Source: CSSed11-175R1 sp041685735 (GTDB taxonomy: Bacteria; Actinomycetota; Nitriliruptoria; Nitriliruptorales; Nitriliruptoraceae). Taken from it: a stretch of DNA of 64,000 nt. Below, in pieces: positions 1-9,046 of the stretch (its first letter is position 1; every line of letters begins with the position of its first letter). The DNA is taken from NCBI GenBank assembly GCA_041685735.1, contig JAWLFE010000002.1, forward strand, positions 71,803 to 135,802. The letters run 5' to 3'. The notes beneath the pieces are model-generated. The model worked only from the letters and a program-made list of their open reading frames with translations. It was not told the origin of the DNA and ran no database searches. The position numbers and the translations under genes were made by a program.

Positions 1-120
1 ATCCTGGTGGTGTTGGTGCTCGACATCGTCGAGGGCTCGATCCACAGTATCGAAGCCATCCGCAACCCCGACAAGCTCGCCCACCTCGCCATCAGGAGTC
101 CGGGTGCACCGTCGTCGTGA
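1..120 (+). CDS. C-terminal end of an ECF sigma factor (partial)
   Basis: Frame 1 is open from the window edge to TGA at 118-120 and gives 39 residues. The segment LDIVEGSIHSIEAIRNPDKL resembles the last strand and tail of the SnoaL-like domain that ends SigJ/ECF41-type sigma factors, which typically close with 'I..I..V.NPDKL.H'. In that family the SnoaL-like domain modulates the sigma factor it is fused to. The sigma2 and sigma4 regions lie outside the window, so the call rests on this short tail only. Confidence 0.6.
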   Translation: MLVVLVLDIVEGSIHSIEAIRNPDKLAHLAIRSPGAPSS

Positions 121-293
121 CGGGCGCATCGGTTCCGCAACAGCCAGGTCAGACGTCCGTCACGTCCACGCAGGCGATCCCTGAGCACGCAATCCCGGCT
201 GCTGAGCACGTAAACCGTGGTGTCCGACACGATGACCCACCTGCTGCTCCCTAGGTTGGAGCGCACCACCTGGGGAGGGGCACGGTCAGCGCG

Positions 294-2150
294 ATGGATG
301 TCGAGAACGGTGCTGGACGCCGCGACCGACACGCGGCGTTCGATCGGGCGTGCCGGCAGGAGCTCGCCGAGTTGCTGGCCGATCTGCACGGGGTTCACGA
401 CGCCACGGACCTCCGTGAACTCGAGGGCTCGGTGGTGTGGCGGCGCATCATGAGCGGGCACGTCCCGCAGGTCGCCGAGCCGGGATCCCCGCGGATCTGG
501 ATGGTGGTGTTCGGAGGGCTGCGCGTGCAGGGGCCGGGCTCACCCGGGCAGCCCCCGACGATCGAGGAGATCGGCCCAGGGGGAATCGTTCACGAGGACC
601 GGGTCGGGTGGCCAGGCGTGGTGGCGGTGCGTGACACGTTGATCGCTGGGTTCCCTCCCACGCAGCTGCATCGGCTCGCGGCGACGGCACCGGAGCTGTT
701 CGTGGCCGGCTCGATGCCGATCGTTCGACCGACCCGCGCGCACGACCGGCGGGCGAGCGTGATCGCGGTGGTGGTCGCCGCTGAGCTGGATCGCCGGTAC
801 GTCGTCAGTCGGCTGGCGGCTGGACTCGAGCCACTCGGCCACGTCGAGGTCCTGTGGCCTGCCCGCGTCGATGTGAGGTTGTCGCGTCCAGGGATCGCGC
901 AGAGCGAGCGCGGGGAGGTTGGGGATCTCGCGGTGGCGCGGCTGCTCTGCGACCTCGAACGATCGGCCGAGTCGGTCGTGCTCGAGGTGGGCGCACAGCC
1001 GGATGCATGGTCGCGGCGGGCGCTGGCCGCGGCGGATCGCGTCGCGGTCGTGGCACCTGGAGACGGCACCCCCGGATCCGACGAGGCGGTGAGACGCGTC
1101 GTCGACTTCGCTCCGCCGAGCATCCCTCGCCACCTGGTCCTGCTGTGGCGGGATGTGGGCGTGCCGACGGGGACGGCGGTGCGGCTGGATGCGACGGGAT
1201 GTCAGTACGCCCACCATGTGGAGCAGAACGCGTTCCGCGATGTCGTCCGGGTCACGCGCCTGCTGTGCGGGCGGGGACGGGGACTCGTGTTGAGCGGGGG
1301 AGGGGCTCGTGGCTTCGCGCACCTGGGTGTCCACCGCGCCCTGCACGAGCTCGGGATCGAGGTTGACGTGTTCGCCGGATCGTCGATCGGTAGCCCGCTG
1401 GCGGCGACGATGGCGGACGGGATGACGCCGGATCAGCTCGAACCGCTGATCGAGCGGTTGTTCGCCAGGGTTCTCGACTACACCGTGCCGGTGGTTGCGT
1501 TGACCTCGGGGCGACGCATCGCCGCTGCGTCCGCGCAGGTGTTCGGCGAGCGGGACATCGAGGACCTCCGCCGAGGGTTCGTCTGTGTGTCGACCGATCT
1601 CACGACGGCGCGGCCGCACGTGCATCATCGCGGCTCGATCGTGCACGCGATCCGGTCCTCATGTGCGATCCCCGGGGTCATGCCGCCAGTGCCTCACGAG
1701 GGCCACCTCCTCGTCGACGGGGGCGTCACGAACAACCTGCCGGTCGACCTGATGCGTGAGCTGTCGCCGGGCGGGGAGGTCATCGCCGTCGACGTGGTCC
1801 CGCCGTCCGGGCCGCGGGCCCGCGAAGACTATGGACTGTGGGTCAGCGGGATCCGGGCGCTGCATCACCGTGTCCGGCATGGACGCACACTCCCGGCGGT
1901 GGCAACGACCATCATGCGTGCGCTGACCGTGGCGTCCGATCAACAACGCAATGTGGGAGCGGGGTCATCGGCCGACTGCCACCTGGAGATGGATCTGCGT
2001 GGCGTGTCGATGCTCGATTTCGGGGCCGTCAGGTCGGTCGCACAGCGGGGCTACGACCAGGCCATGCCGGCACTCGAGGGGTGGCTCGCGTCCCGCCGCT
2101 CGGGGGGCCGGGGAGAGGAGGACGATCATGGTGCTCTTGACGCTTCGTGA
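294..2150 (+). CDS. NTE-type patatin-like phospholipase with N-terminal cNMP-binding-like domain
   Basis: The product is a 618-residue predicted serine esterase of the neuropathy-target-esterase type, which hydrolyses (lyso)phospholipids. Residues about 25-135 look like a degenerate cyclic-nucleotide-binding domain (IWMVVFGGLRVQGPG, then a GIVHED segment). A middle region typical of NTE proteins follows, and the patatin core starts near residue 330. Visible catalytic elements are the oxyanion loop SGGGARGFAHLG (about 334-345), the nucleophile box GSSIG (Ser364) and the DGG box with Asp475, which form a Ser-Asp dyad. There is no signal peptide. A purine-rich GGGGAGGGG lies somewhat far (about 13 nt) upstream of the ATG. 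The 3' end overlaps the permease gene by 23 bp, so the two are probably co-transcribed. Confidence 0.88.
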   Translation: MDVENGAGRRDRHAAFDRACRQELAELLADLHGVHDATDLRELEGSVVWRRIMSGHVPQVAEPGSPRIWMVVFGGLRVQGPGSPGQPPTIEEIGPGGIVHEDRVGWPGVVAVRDTLIAGFPPTQLHRLAATAPELFVAGSMPIVRPTRAHDRRASVIAVVVAAELDRRYVVSRLAAGLEPLGHVEVLWPARVDVRLSRPGIAQSERGEVGDLAVARLLCDLERSAESVVLEVGAQPDAWSRRALAAADRVAVVAPGDGTPGSDEAVRRVVDFAPPSIPRHLVLLWRDVGVPTGTAVRLDATGCQYAHHVEQNAFRDVVRVTRLLCGRGRGLVLSGGGARGFAHLGVHRALHELGIEVDVFAGSSIGSPLAATMADGMTPDQLEPLIERLFARVLDYTVPVVALTSGRRIAAASAQVFGERDIEDLRRGFVCVSTDLTTARPHVHHRGSIVHAIRSSCAIPGVMPPVPHEGHLLVDGGVTNNLPVDLMRELSPGGEVIAVDVVPPSGPRAREDYGLWVSGIRALHHRVRHGRTLPAVATTIMRALTVASDQQRNVGAGSSADCHLEMDLRGVSMLDFGAVRSVAQRGYDQAMPALEGWLASRRSGGRGEEDDHGALDAS

Positions 2151-3171
2151 CAGTGTCTATCGCGCGAGGCGCTTCCTGGTCGTCATCGTGGCGATGTCGG
2201 TCGTGTTCGCCCTGCTCTACCTGATGGATGGGTTGGTGGAGCAGTTCAACCAGGAGCCCTACCTCACCGTCGAGGCGGTCGGCGCCGAGACCTGGCTGCT
2301 GCCTGCCGGTAGCTCCGGTCCGTTCACGTCCTCCGCGACGCTGTCCGCGGATCAGGTCGAGGTGGCGTCCTCCGACCCGGCCGTGACGGCGCTGGTCGTG
2401 GCGCGAGGGACCTTGACCGATGACGGCCGGTCCCAGGAGGCGCTCGTCATCGGCCACCCGGTCGGTGGCATCGGAGCGCCACCCGTCGTCGAAGGCGCAT
2501 CCGTCGGTGGCGCAGGGGAACTCGTCGTCGATCGCACCAGCGGCGTGGCGGTGGGTGACGACATCCGTGTCGGCGAGCAGCGATTCACCGTCGTCGGGCT
2601 GTCGGCGGACACCACGCTGCTCGCGGGGCTCCCCGTCGCCTTCCTGCGGATCGATGATGCCCGCGATGCTCTGTTCGGCGGATCGCCGGTGGTGAGCGCA
2701 CTGGTGTCGGGGTCCTCCCGGGAGCATGTGCCCGACGGGTTGGTGCAGTTGCGGGCGGATGAGGTCGCGGCCGATGCGCTCGGACCGCTCGAGAGCGCCG
2801 TGGCATCGATCGACCTGATCCGTGGCCTGCTGTGGTTCATGGCCGCAACCATCGTCGGTGGTGTCCTGTACCTCACGGTGCTCGAGCGCCAGCGTGACTT
2901 CGCGGTCCTCAAGGCCCTGGGTGGAACCGATCGGCAGCTGCTCCGCAGTCTCGCCCTGCAGGCCGTGGCGATCACGACGGCCGCCGTGGTCGTGGCCACG
3001 TTGCTGCAGTTGGTGATCGCCCCGTGGTTCCCCCTGACCGTCCGGGTGCCGCCGAGTGCGTACTGGCAGGTTCCGCTCGTCGCGATCGTGGTGGCGATCG
3101 TCGCGACGCGGGCCGGCAGCGCGCGCGTCCGCTCGACCGATCCCGTGACCGCCTTCGGGGGGCCGGCATGA
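2128..3171 (+). CDS. FtsX/MacB-type ABC transporter permease
   Basis: A 347-residue membrane protein with one N-terminal membrane segment (about 13-32), a large extracytoplasmic domain (about 35-225) and three C-terminal membrane segments (about 230-340). This is the MacB_PCD plus FtsX layout of DevC/MacB-like permeases, which act by mechanotransmission rather than as classic importers. The segment VLERQRDFAVLKALGGTDRQ matches the conserved cytoplasmic coupling region of FtsX permeases. I chose ATG 2128 because GAGAGGAGG sits just upstream; a longer reading frame exists but lacks this site. The gene overlaps the patatin gene by 23 bp and its TGA overlaps the next ATG (ATGA). Confidence 0.85.
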   Translation: MVLLTLRDSVYRARRFLVVIVAMSVVFALLYLMDGLVEQFNQEPYLTVEAVGAETWLLPAGSSGPFTSSATLSADQVEVASSDPAVTALVVARGTLTDDGRSQEALVIGHPVGGIGAPPVVEGASVGGAGELVVDRTSGVAVGDDIRVGEQRFTVVGLSADTTLLAGLPVAFLRIDDARDALFGGSPVVSALVSGSSREHVPDGLVQLRADEVAADALGPLESAVASIDLIRGLLWFMAATIVGGVLYLTVLERQRDFAVLKALGGTDRQLLRSLALQAVAITTAAVVVATLLQLVIAPWFPLTVRVPPSAYWQVPLVAIVVAIVATRAGSARVRSTDPVTAFGGPA

Positions 3172-4124
3172 CGGCGTCCCGGCTGGCCGTCACCGACCTG
3201 GTCGTCGAGTACCACAGTGGCGACCGGATCACCCGGCCGCTCGACGGTCTGACCTTCGCGGTCGACAGCGGTGAGGTCGTGCTGCTGCTCGGGCCGTCCG
3301 GGTCGGGCAAGACCACGTTGCTGTCCGTGCTCGGCGGACTCCTCACGCCGACGTCGGGCTCGGTGATGCTGGGTGCGACCGATGTGACGGCGCTGGACCG
3401 TCGGGCCCTCGACCGGTACCGCCGGCACGCGATCGGGTTCGTCTTCCAGAGCTTCAACCTCCTGTCGTCCCTGACGGCGCGTGAGAACATCGCCACCCCG
3501 CTCCTGCTGGCTGGCTGGAGCCGCGCCGAGGCTCTGGCGCGCGCTGACGAGCTGGCCGCCCGTATGGGTCTCGATGGGCACGCCGCCCGACGTCCTGCGG
3601 CACTCTCCGGGGGAGAGCAGCAGCGGGTCGCGATCGCGAGGGGACTCGCGCACGACCCGGTGCTGCTCCTGGCGGACGAACCGACCGCCAACCTCGATCA
3701 GGCGCAGACCGACCGGATCATCGACCTGCTGGCCACGCTGCGCAGGGATGGCCGTGTGGTCGTGGTCTCCAGTCATGATCCCCGCCTGTTGCCGATCGCC
3801 GACGAGGTCGTGCGGATGCACGGCGCCGGCCCGGAGCACGTCGTCACCGCGCAGCAGGTGCGCTACGAGCAGGGCGAGACGATCTTCGGCCGTGGTGACT
3901 GGGGCGAGCACGTCTACGTGATCGAGGACGGTGAGGTCGAGCTCGTCGCAGCGACCCGTGCCGGTGTCGAGACACGGATCACGACCCTGGCCCCGGGCCA
4001 ACACTTCGGCGAGCTCGGGCCCATCCTCGGTCAGCCCCGATGGGCGACCGCACGTGCGCGAACGCCCGTCACGCTGGCGGCACACAGCGTCGGGGAGTTC
4101 AAGCGGCTGCGGTCCTGGTCCTGA
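3168..4124 (+). CDS. ABC transporter ATPase fused to a C-terminal cNMP-binding-like domain
   Basis: A 318-residue protein. Residues 1-225 form a LolD/MacB-type ATPase with Walker A GPSGSGKT (42-49), Q-loop VFQSFNLL, signature LSGGEQQR, Walker B LLLADEP and the switch His in SSHDPR. Residues about 230-318 read as a cyclic-nucleotide-binding fold: GETIFGRGDWGEHVYVIEDG, then PGQHFGELGP, the usual phosphate-binding-cassette position. Such a fusion is unusual for this ATPase class. The start overlaps the permease stop as ATGA, so ATPase and permease are coupled. The upstream patatin also carries a cNMP-binding-like domain, which suggests that the whole operon senses one ligand; this is inference. 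Confidence 0.87.
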   Translation: MTASRLAVTDLVVEYHSGDRITRPLDGLTFAVDSGEVVLLLGPSGSGKTTLLSVLGGLLTPTSGSVMLGATDVTALDRRALDRYRRHAIGFVFQSFNLLSSLTARENIATPLLLAGWSRAEALARADELAARMGLDGHAARRPAALSGGEQQRVAIARGLAHDPVLLLADEPTANLDQAQTDRIIDLLATLRRDGRVVVVSSHDPRLLPIADEVVRMHGAGPEHVVTAQQVRYEQGETIFGRGDWGEHVYVIEDGEVELVAATRAGVETRITTLAPGQHFGELGPILGQPRWATARARTPVTLAAHSVGEFKRLRSWS

Positions 4125-4132
4125 TCAGGCCT

Positions 4133-6736
4133 TCACGTCGTCCCGGCCGACCCTGGCTCGGGCGCGCCCAACAGCAGCGTGAGCTCCTCTCGCCCCGACA
4201 CGCCGAGGCGTCGGTAGATGCGCCGCAGGTGGCTCTCCACGGTCCGATGCGAGATGTACAGGCGATCGGCGACCTCCCGGTTGGAGGCACCGTCCACCAC
4301 GGCGTCGACCACCTCGCGTTCCCTGGCCGAGAGGATCGGCTCCACCTCGTCGAGGACCAGCGACCGCTGGCCGGGTGCCCGTCGCAGCACCGCCTCGCTG
4401 CGATACAGCGACGCCAACGACGCTCCGACCTCACCGGCCTCGGCATGACGTCGAGCGGCGTGCGCGGCCGCGTCCGCCGCGATCCCGATCGCACCGAACA
4501 CCGCGGCATCCGCGGCCACGTCGTCGAGTGCGGTCGCGTCGCCGGACGCCAGCGCCTCGGCCTCCCGTGCGATGAGGTCGGCCAGCCCACCGCCCATCGG
4601 ATCGGCGAGCTCACGAAGCCGTCCTGCCACGCGATCCGCCCGGCCGGACTGTGCCATCTGACGGAGGAGCATCACCTCGTGGATCCGCGCTGACCGTTGT
4701 CGGGCATGGTCGAGTCCACGGTCGAAGGCGTCCCACGGGTCACCGCCGGCAGCTTCGTCGAGGATGCCCTGCACCAACTGGATGACAGGCTCCGATACCC
4801 ACCGTGCGTCGGTTGCCGGCGCCGCAGCCCGGTCGAGCCATCCTGGGGCCTCCCGGGGGCCCCGCTCGGTGGCGACGAGCGCTCGGGCCAGCTCGGCGAG
4901 GGTGAGCGGGACGTGGCGGCGGTAGCCGGCGTACCGGCGTAGCTCGACCACCTTCATCAGATGCCGGGCTGCCTGGGCATGGCAGGTCAGGTCGTTGAGG
5001 GCCATCCCAGCGTGGACGTGGCTCAGCGTTTCCATGAGCGGGTCTGCCGTCGCGGTGGTGGCGGCAGCGAACTCGTGGAGGTTCTGGGACAGTGCGGCCA
5101 GGCCGAGCGTCCATGCATCGGCGATCAGTTCCACGCCGCGGAGCCAGGCCCGGTCCATCGGGTCGGCCCAGGCGCCGTCGTCGAGATCGGTGGCGATCTC
5201 GCGGATGCGCTGGAACGCCCCTGCGTGCGATGCGCAGGTCGCGATGTCGACGAGCGCGATCTGCCGCGGGTGCGGATCGACGTGGTGTGTCCCCAGCCAC
5301 TGGTCGTGGTCCGCGATCGACGCGTCCAGGTTGCCCACGAACATCCCGATCCGCAGGAGCAGGACATGCCACGCGTCCGAGCCGTGGTCGCCGATGCGCG
5401 CCTGTGCCTCGGCAGCGATCCGTTGGGTCGTCGACAGTTCGTCGCGGTTCCAGAAGTTGACCGCCACCCACCGTTCCAGGACGTCGATGGCCGTCTGCTC
5501 GTCACACGCACCGATCACGTGCTCGAACTGCTCCTCCGCTTCCTCCCAGCGACCCTGCATCGCCAGCGACTCGACGAGCCGCATCCGTACCGACGGATCC
5601 GCAACCATCTCGCAGGCCACCCGGGCGAACCGCTCGCCGACCTGCGGCAGACGCGAAGCCAGCGCGACGTCGAGGGCTTCGACGAGCAGTTGCGGGTCGA
5701 TGGCATCGCCGGCATCGAGGCGCAGCTGCACGATCGCGACCGGATCGCGGTCGTGCAGCTGGCGTTCCAGCGCGTCGGCGAGCTGCAGGCGGGCCGAGGT
5801 GGACCGCTCGGCCCGCATCGTTGCGAGCAGGGTCTCGGCGATGAGGGGGTGGTCCATCTCGACCTTGACCGCGTCGACGGCGAGCAGGCGGCGCCCCGCG
5901 AGCTCGACCAGCACGTCGACGTCGACGATCGCGCTCAGCGCTTCGAACGGCACTGTCCCACCGACCGCGACCAGTTCCATCGCTTCCCGCTCCTCGGGCG
6001 ACAGGCCCTGCAGGCGCGTCGCGACGAGCGCGTGGAGTCGAGCCGTCCACACCGGCGCGTCAGGCTCGTGCCGCCAGCGTCCGCGGTGCCGTCGAAGTGC
6101 CCCGGTCTGCTGCCCCGCCACCAGCAGCTCGCGCAGGTAGAGGGGATGGCCCTGGGTCCGGCTGTGGACCCACTCCAGCGTGTCCTCCTCCGTCGGGCCG
6201 ATCAACCGCTCCACCAGCCGGTCGCTCGACGGTCGGTCGAGCTCGGAGAGTTCCAGCACCACCGTGTCGCCGTCGCGCCGGATGGCATCGACCGATCCCG
6301 GTACGACCACGCCTCGCCGCACCGCGACCGTCACCCCGACCGCCGGAGCTGAGGCCATCTGGCGCACGACCGCGGCGGTCGCGGCATCGAGCAGGTGGGC
6401 ATCGTCGACCAGCACCACCGTGCGGTGGCGCCGCGACCGGCGGTACAGCTCTGCCATGATCGCCGCTCCGGCGTCCTCCACGCCAGGTGGACAGAGCTTG
6501 AGCAACGGTGCGAGCGGGATCACGGCTGTCGCCTCGCTGCCGCCGAGGGAGATCACGTCCGCCCCAGCGGACCCGAGCCGTCGAGTGACCTCTCCGAGCA
6601 CCAGAGACTTGCCGATGCCGGCCGCCCCCTCGAGGTAGCACGCACCCTGTCGCTGCACGACGTCGAGGATCTGTTGCACCTCGATGTCACGCCCCACCGG
6701 TCGGTCGGGGCCCGGGCGTGGGACGTCGACGCGCAC
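4133..6736 (-). CDS. LuxR-family AAA regulator (LAL type)
   Basis: A protein of about 867 residues with the large ATP-binding LuxR-regulator plan. It has an N-terminal AAA/STAND ATPase with Walker A EGAAGIGKS (about 35-43) and Walker B TVVLVDDAHLLD, a long helical TPR-like middle, and a C-terminal LuxR helix-turn-helix (LSAREREVVDAVVDGASNRE, then VADRLYISHRTVESHLRRI). These proteins are signal-responsive transcription activators. GTG 6736 has GGGAGG just upstream; a TTG start at 6751 is also possible. The gene converges on the patatin-ABC operon with an 8-bp gap, so any regulation of that operon cannot be read from position alone. Confidence 0.88.
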   Translation of the reverse strand: MRVDVPRPGPDRPVGRDIEVQQILDVVQRQGACYLEGAAGIGKSLVLGEVTRRLGSAGADVISLGGSEATAVIPLAPLLKLCPPGVEDAGAAIMAELYRRSRRHRTVVLVDDAHLLDAATAAVVRQMASAPAVGVTVAVRRGVVVPGSVDAIRRDGDTVVLELSELDRPSSDRLVERLIGPTEEDTLEWVHSRTQGHPLYLRELLVAGQQTGALRRHRGRWRHEPDAPVWTARLHALVATRLQGLSPEEREAMELVAVGGTVPFEALSAIVDVDVLVELAGRRLLAVDAVKVEMDHPLIAETLLATMRAERSTSARLQLADALERQLHDRDPVAIVQLRLDAGDAIDPQLLVEALDVALASRLPQVGERFARVACEMVADPSVRMRLVESLAMQGRWEEAEEQFEHVIGACDEQTAIDVLERWVAVNFWNRDELSTTQRIAAEAQARIGDHGSDAWHVLLLRIGMFVGNLDASIADHDQWLGTHHVDPHPRQIALVDIATCASHAGAFQRIREIATDLDDGAWADPMDRAWLRGVELIADAWTLGLAALSQNLHEFAAATTATADPLMETLSHVHAGMALNDLTCHAQAARHLMKVVELRRYAGYRRHVPLTLAELARALVATERGPREAPGWLDRAAAPATDARWVSEPVIQLVQGILDEAAGGDPWDAFDRGLDHARQRSARIHEVMLLRQMAQSGRADRVAGRLRELADPMGGGLADLIAREAEALASGDATALDDVAADAAVFGAIGIAADAAAHAARRHAEAGEVGASLASLYRSEAVLRRAPGQRSLVLDEVEPILSAREREVVDAVVDGASNREVADRLYISHRTVESHLRRIYRRLGVSGREELTLLLGAPEPGSAGTT

Positions 6737-6792
6737 AGCCCCTCCCGGCAAGCTCGCTCAGGATGCCAACGAAGACAGGCTAGGAGATGCCC

Positions 6793-7719
6793 TCAGGTGA
6801 TGTCGGGGCTTCTCCCTTGGTGTCGGAGCACTCCCGATGCGTCGGCACCCGCCTCACGGAGCGCCTGGCGAAGGGCGATGGACACCGGATGCGCCGCGGT
6901 ACCGCGGCGAACGACGGTGTGGATGCGGCGCGCTGGGTCGTCGGGGAGCGCGACCACGGCGACCGGTGAACCCTCACGGATCGGAGCGAGGTCGGGCAGG
7001 AGCGCTGCTGCATGCCCCGTCTCGACCAGACGCAGGCGCATCGGGAGGTCGTCGAAGGCGAACCGCACGTCGGGCTCGAAGCCGCGTTCCCGGCAGAACA
7101 CCTCGGCCCACGCCCGCGCGCGGGTGCCGGATGGTTCCAGGGTCCACGGCCGATCGGCGAGTTCCGCGATGTCGGCCACGGGCCCCCACGGTGCGGGTAC
7201 GACCAGTAGCAAGGGGTCGTCGAGCAGCACCTCGCGATCGAGCCGCTCGTCGGCGACCATGGGTGCGCCTGGGAACTCCTCATCCACGATGAGGTCGAGA
7301 TCGTGGGTGAGGAGCCCGGCGGTGGCCTCCTCGGGTTCGCGCACCTCGACGTCGAGCCGGAGCCGCGGATGTCGTTGCTTCAGTTGCGCCAGGACGGACG
7401 GGATCAACGCGAAGGCGACGCTCTGGAACGCGGCCATGCGGACGGTCCCCACGAGCTCCGCTGACGTGGCCAGATCGGCTTCGGCCTGCTCCAGACGGGT
7501 GAGGACCGCCTCGGTATGGGCCACGAGCACCTCCGCCTGCGCGGTCAGACGGACCCCGCGGCCCACGCGCTCGAGCAGCGGGACCCCGGCCTCGGACTCG
7601 AGCTTCGCCAGTTGCTGGGACACCGCTGATGGGCTGTAGGCGAGGGCGGCTGCCACCGCCGCCAGCGTGCCGCGGTGCGACAGTTCCCGTAGCAGTCGCA
7701 ACCGGTGCAGATCCAGCAT
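6793..7719 (-). CDS. LysR-family transcriptional regulator
   Basis: A 308-residue LysR-type regulator. The winged helix-turn-helix fills residues about 3-62 (LRELSHRGTLAAVAAALAYS, then PSAVSQQLAKLE). The periplasmic-binding-protein-like effector domain follows from about residue 88. The ATG at 7719 has GGAGG eight bases upstream. A T-N11-A palindrome lies 34 bp upstream of the start (7753-7765) and is a likely autoregulatory site. The gene lies downstream of, and on the same strand as, the M20-M24 peptidase operon and is probably its regulator. Confidence 0.9.
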   Translation of the reverse strand: MLDLHRLRLLRELSHRGTLAAVAAALAYSPSAVSQQLAKLESEAGVPLLERVGRGVRLTAQAEVLVAHTEAVLTRLEQAEADLATSAELVGTVRMAAFQSVAFALIPSVLAQLKQRHPRLRLDVEVREPEEATAGLLTHDLDLIVDEEFPGAPMVADERLDREVLLDDPLLLVVPAPWGPVADIAELADRPWTLEPSGTRARAWAEVFCRERGFEPDVRFAFDDLPMRLRLVETGHAAALLPDLAPIREGSPVAVVALPDDPARRIHTVVRRGTAAHPVSIALRQALREAGADASGVLRHQGRSPDIT

Positions 7720-7752
7720 GCGGCCTCCGGTCCGTCATCGGTCCGTCATCGA

Positions 7753-7765
7753 TCCGTCAGACGGA
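7753..7765. promoter_or_regulatory. LysR-type T-N11-A palindrome
   Basis: TCCGTCAGACGGA is a perfect inverted repeat of six bases around one central base and fits the T-N11-A rule for LysR boxes. Two direct copies of GGTCCGTCATC (about 7729-7750) sit between it and the lysR start. The element GACGGACCGGAGG directly before the lysR ATG also occurs directly before the M20 ATG near 10200. A role as a LysR operator is inference. Confidence 0.45.
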
Positions 7766-7876
7766 CCGACCCATGACCGTCAGGAACGTCGGAGGAACTG
7801 TAGGACATGCGACCTCGTCGGTGCCGTTGCCGCTGGATGTCACGGCCCGGCAGCCGCCGGGATCGGGCGTGATCCG

Positions 7877-9046
7877 TCAGATGATCGCAAGATCGGCCGG
7901 AGCGCGGCGCGTCAGCAACTCGGCGCCGTCGGGGGTGACCAGCACGTCCTCTTCGTGGACCATGGTCCGGCCGGGCGCGATGGTCAGCCCGGGCTCCAGC
8001 GTCACGACCATGGCGGGCTGCAGCGCGGTGTGATCCGTCGGCGTGTGTGACGGCCACTCCGTGAGTTGCGATCCAAGGCCGTGCCCGAATCGGCCGACGT
8101 TGCCGGCGTCGAAACCGTCCGCCTCGATCACCGCGGCCATGGCGCCGAACAGGTCGCTGCAGCGGGCACCGGGTCGGATCGTGCGCAGCCCGGCATCGAT
8201 CGCACGGTGCAGGGTGTCGTAGGCGCGGCAGGCGGCATCGTCCGCCTGTCCGATGGCGACGTTGCGGTCGAAGTCGCAGAAGTACCCGTCGTACACAGCG
8301 CCGGTGTCGAGCATCAACACGTCGCCCTCGCGGAGCGGATCGTCGGTCGGTGGGGAGATGACATCCGGGTAGCCGCCGGGTCCCGCCGCTCCGACGAGGT
8401 AGGGAACGTCGTCCGCCCCGCGGCGCAGCAGATCGATGCGGAACCGGCGGAAGACCGCTGACAGGGCCACTCCTTCGCGTGCGAGGTCGGGCAGCGCGTC
8501 GAACGCGTCTCCTGCACGCTGGCAGATGTGACGGATCTTGGCGACCTCTGCGGCGGACTTGATCATCCGGACGGCGGCGACGGTCGGGGTGGCGTCGAGG
8601 ACGCGGACCTCCGGAAGCAGGTCGCGCAGCCGCGACCAATCGGCGAGCGGCATCCGCAGGTGGGTCTCCGGGCCCATCGGCACCCCGATCGATCCGCGCT
8701 GGCCCACGAGTTCGCGGATCGCTTCCCGAAGCAGCGTGATGCCATCGTCGTCGGGCACCGGTGCCGGCCAGGTCCGGATGTCGGTGACCCACGTCGCCGA
8801 CATGGCCGGGGCACCGATCTCCGGGATCACCGCAACCGGCGGACCGGCCGCTGGCAGCAGGAGGAACCACGGTCGGGTCGGGCTGTGCCAGAACGGCGTG
8901 TCGAAGCCACTGAGGTACCGAACGTCCGGCTCGGTCGTGAGCAGCATCAGGTCGATGTCCGCCTTGGACATCCCCGCCTGGAGACGCTCGGCGCGGGCCT
9001 CGAACTCCGCTCGTTCGAAACCACGCTGCGGCGGGGGCGCGGTCAT
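7877..9046 (-). CDS. M24-family metallopeptidase (Xaa-Pro dipeptidase-like)
   Basis: A 389-residue creatinase/aminopeptidase-P-type protein. The N-terminal creatinase domain covers about 1-150 and the pita-bread catalytic domain about 155-385. Metal ligands are visible: Asp in LDTGAVYDG, Asp in FCDFDRN, His in FGHGLGSQ, Glu in VTLEPGL and Glu in MVHEEDV. I placed the start at ATG 9046 because it overlaps the M20 stop as ATGA; the frame could be extended by ten residues. The M20 partner suggests hydrolysis of an N-acylated or cyclic amino compound. Ectoine hydrolases also belong to M24, but nothing in the window proves that substrate. Confidence 0.85.
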   Translation of the reverse strand: MTAPPPQRGFERAEFEARAERLQAGMSKADIDLMLLTTEPDVRYLSGFDTPFWHSPTRPWFLLLPAAGPPVAVIPEIGAPAMSATWVTDIRTWPAPVPDDDGITLLREAIRELVGQRGSIGVPMGPETHLRMPLADWSRLRDLLPEVRVLDATPTVAAVRMIKSAAEVAKIRHICQRAGDAFDALPDLAREGVALSAVFRRFRIDLLRRGADDVPYLVGAAGPGGYPDVISPPTDDPLREGDVLMLDTGAVYDGYFCDFDRNVAIGQADDAACRAYDTLHRAIDAGLRTIRPGARCSDLFGAMAAVIEADGFDAGNVGRFGHGLGSQLTEWPSHTPTDHTALQPAMVVTLEPGLTIAPGRTMVHEEDVLVTPDGAELLTRRAPADLAII

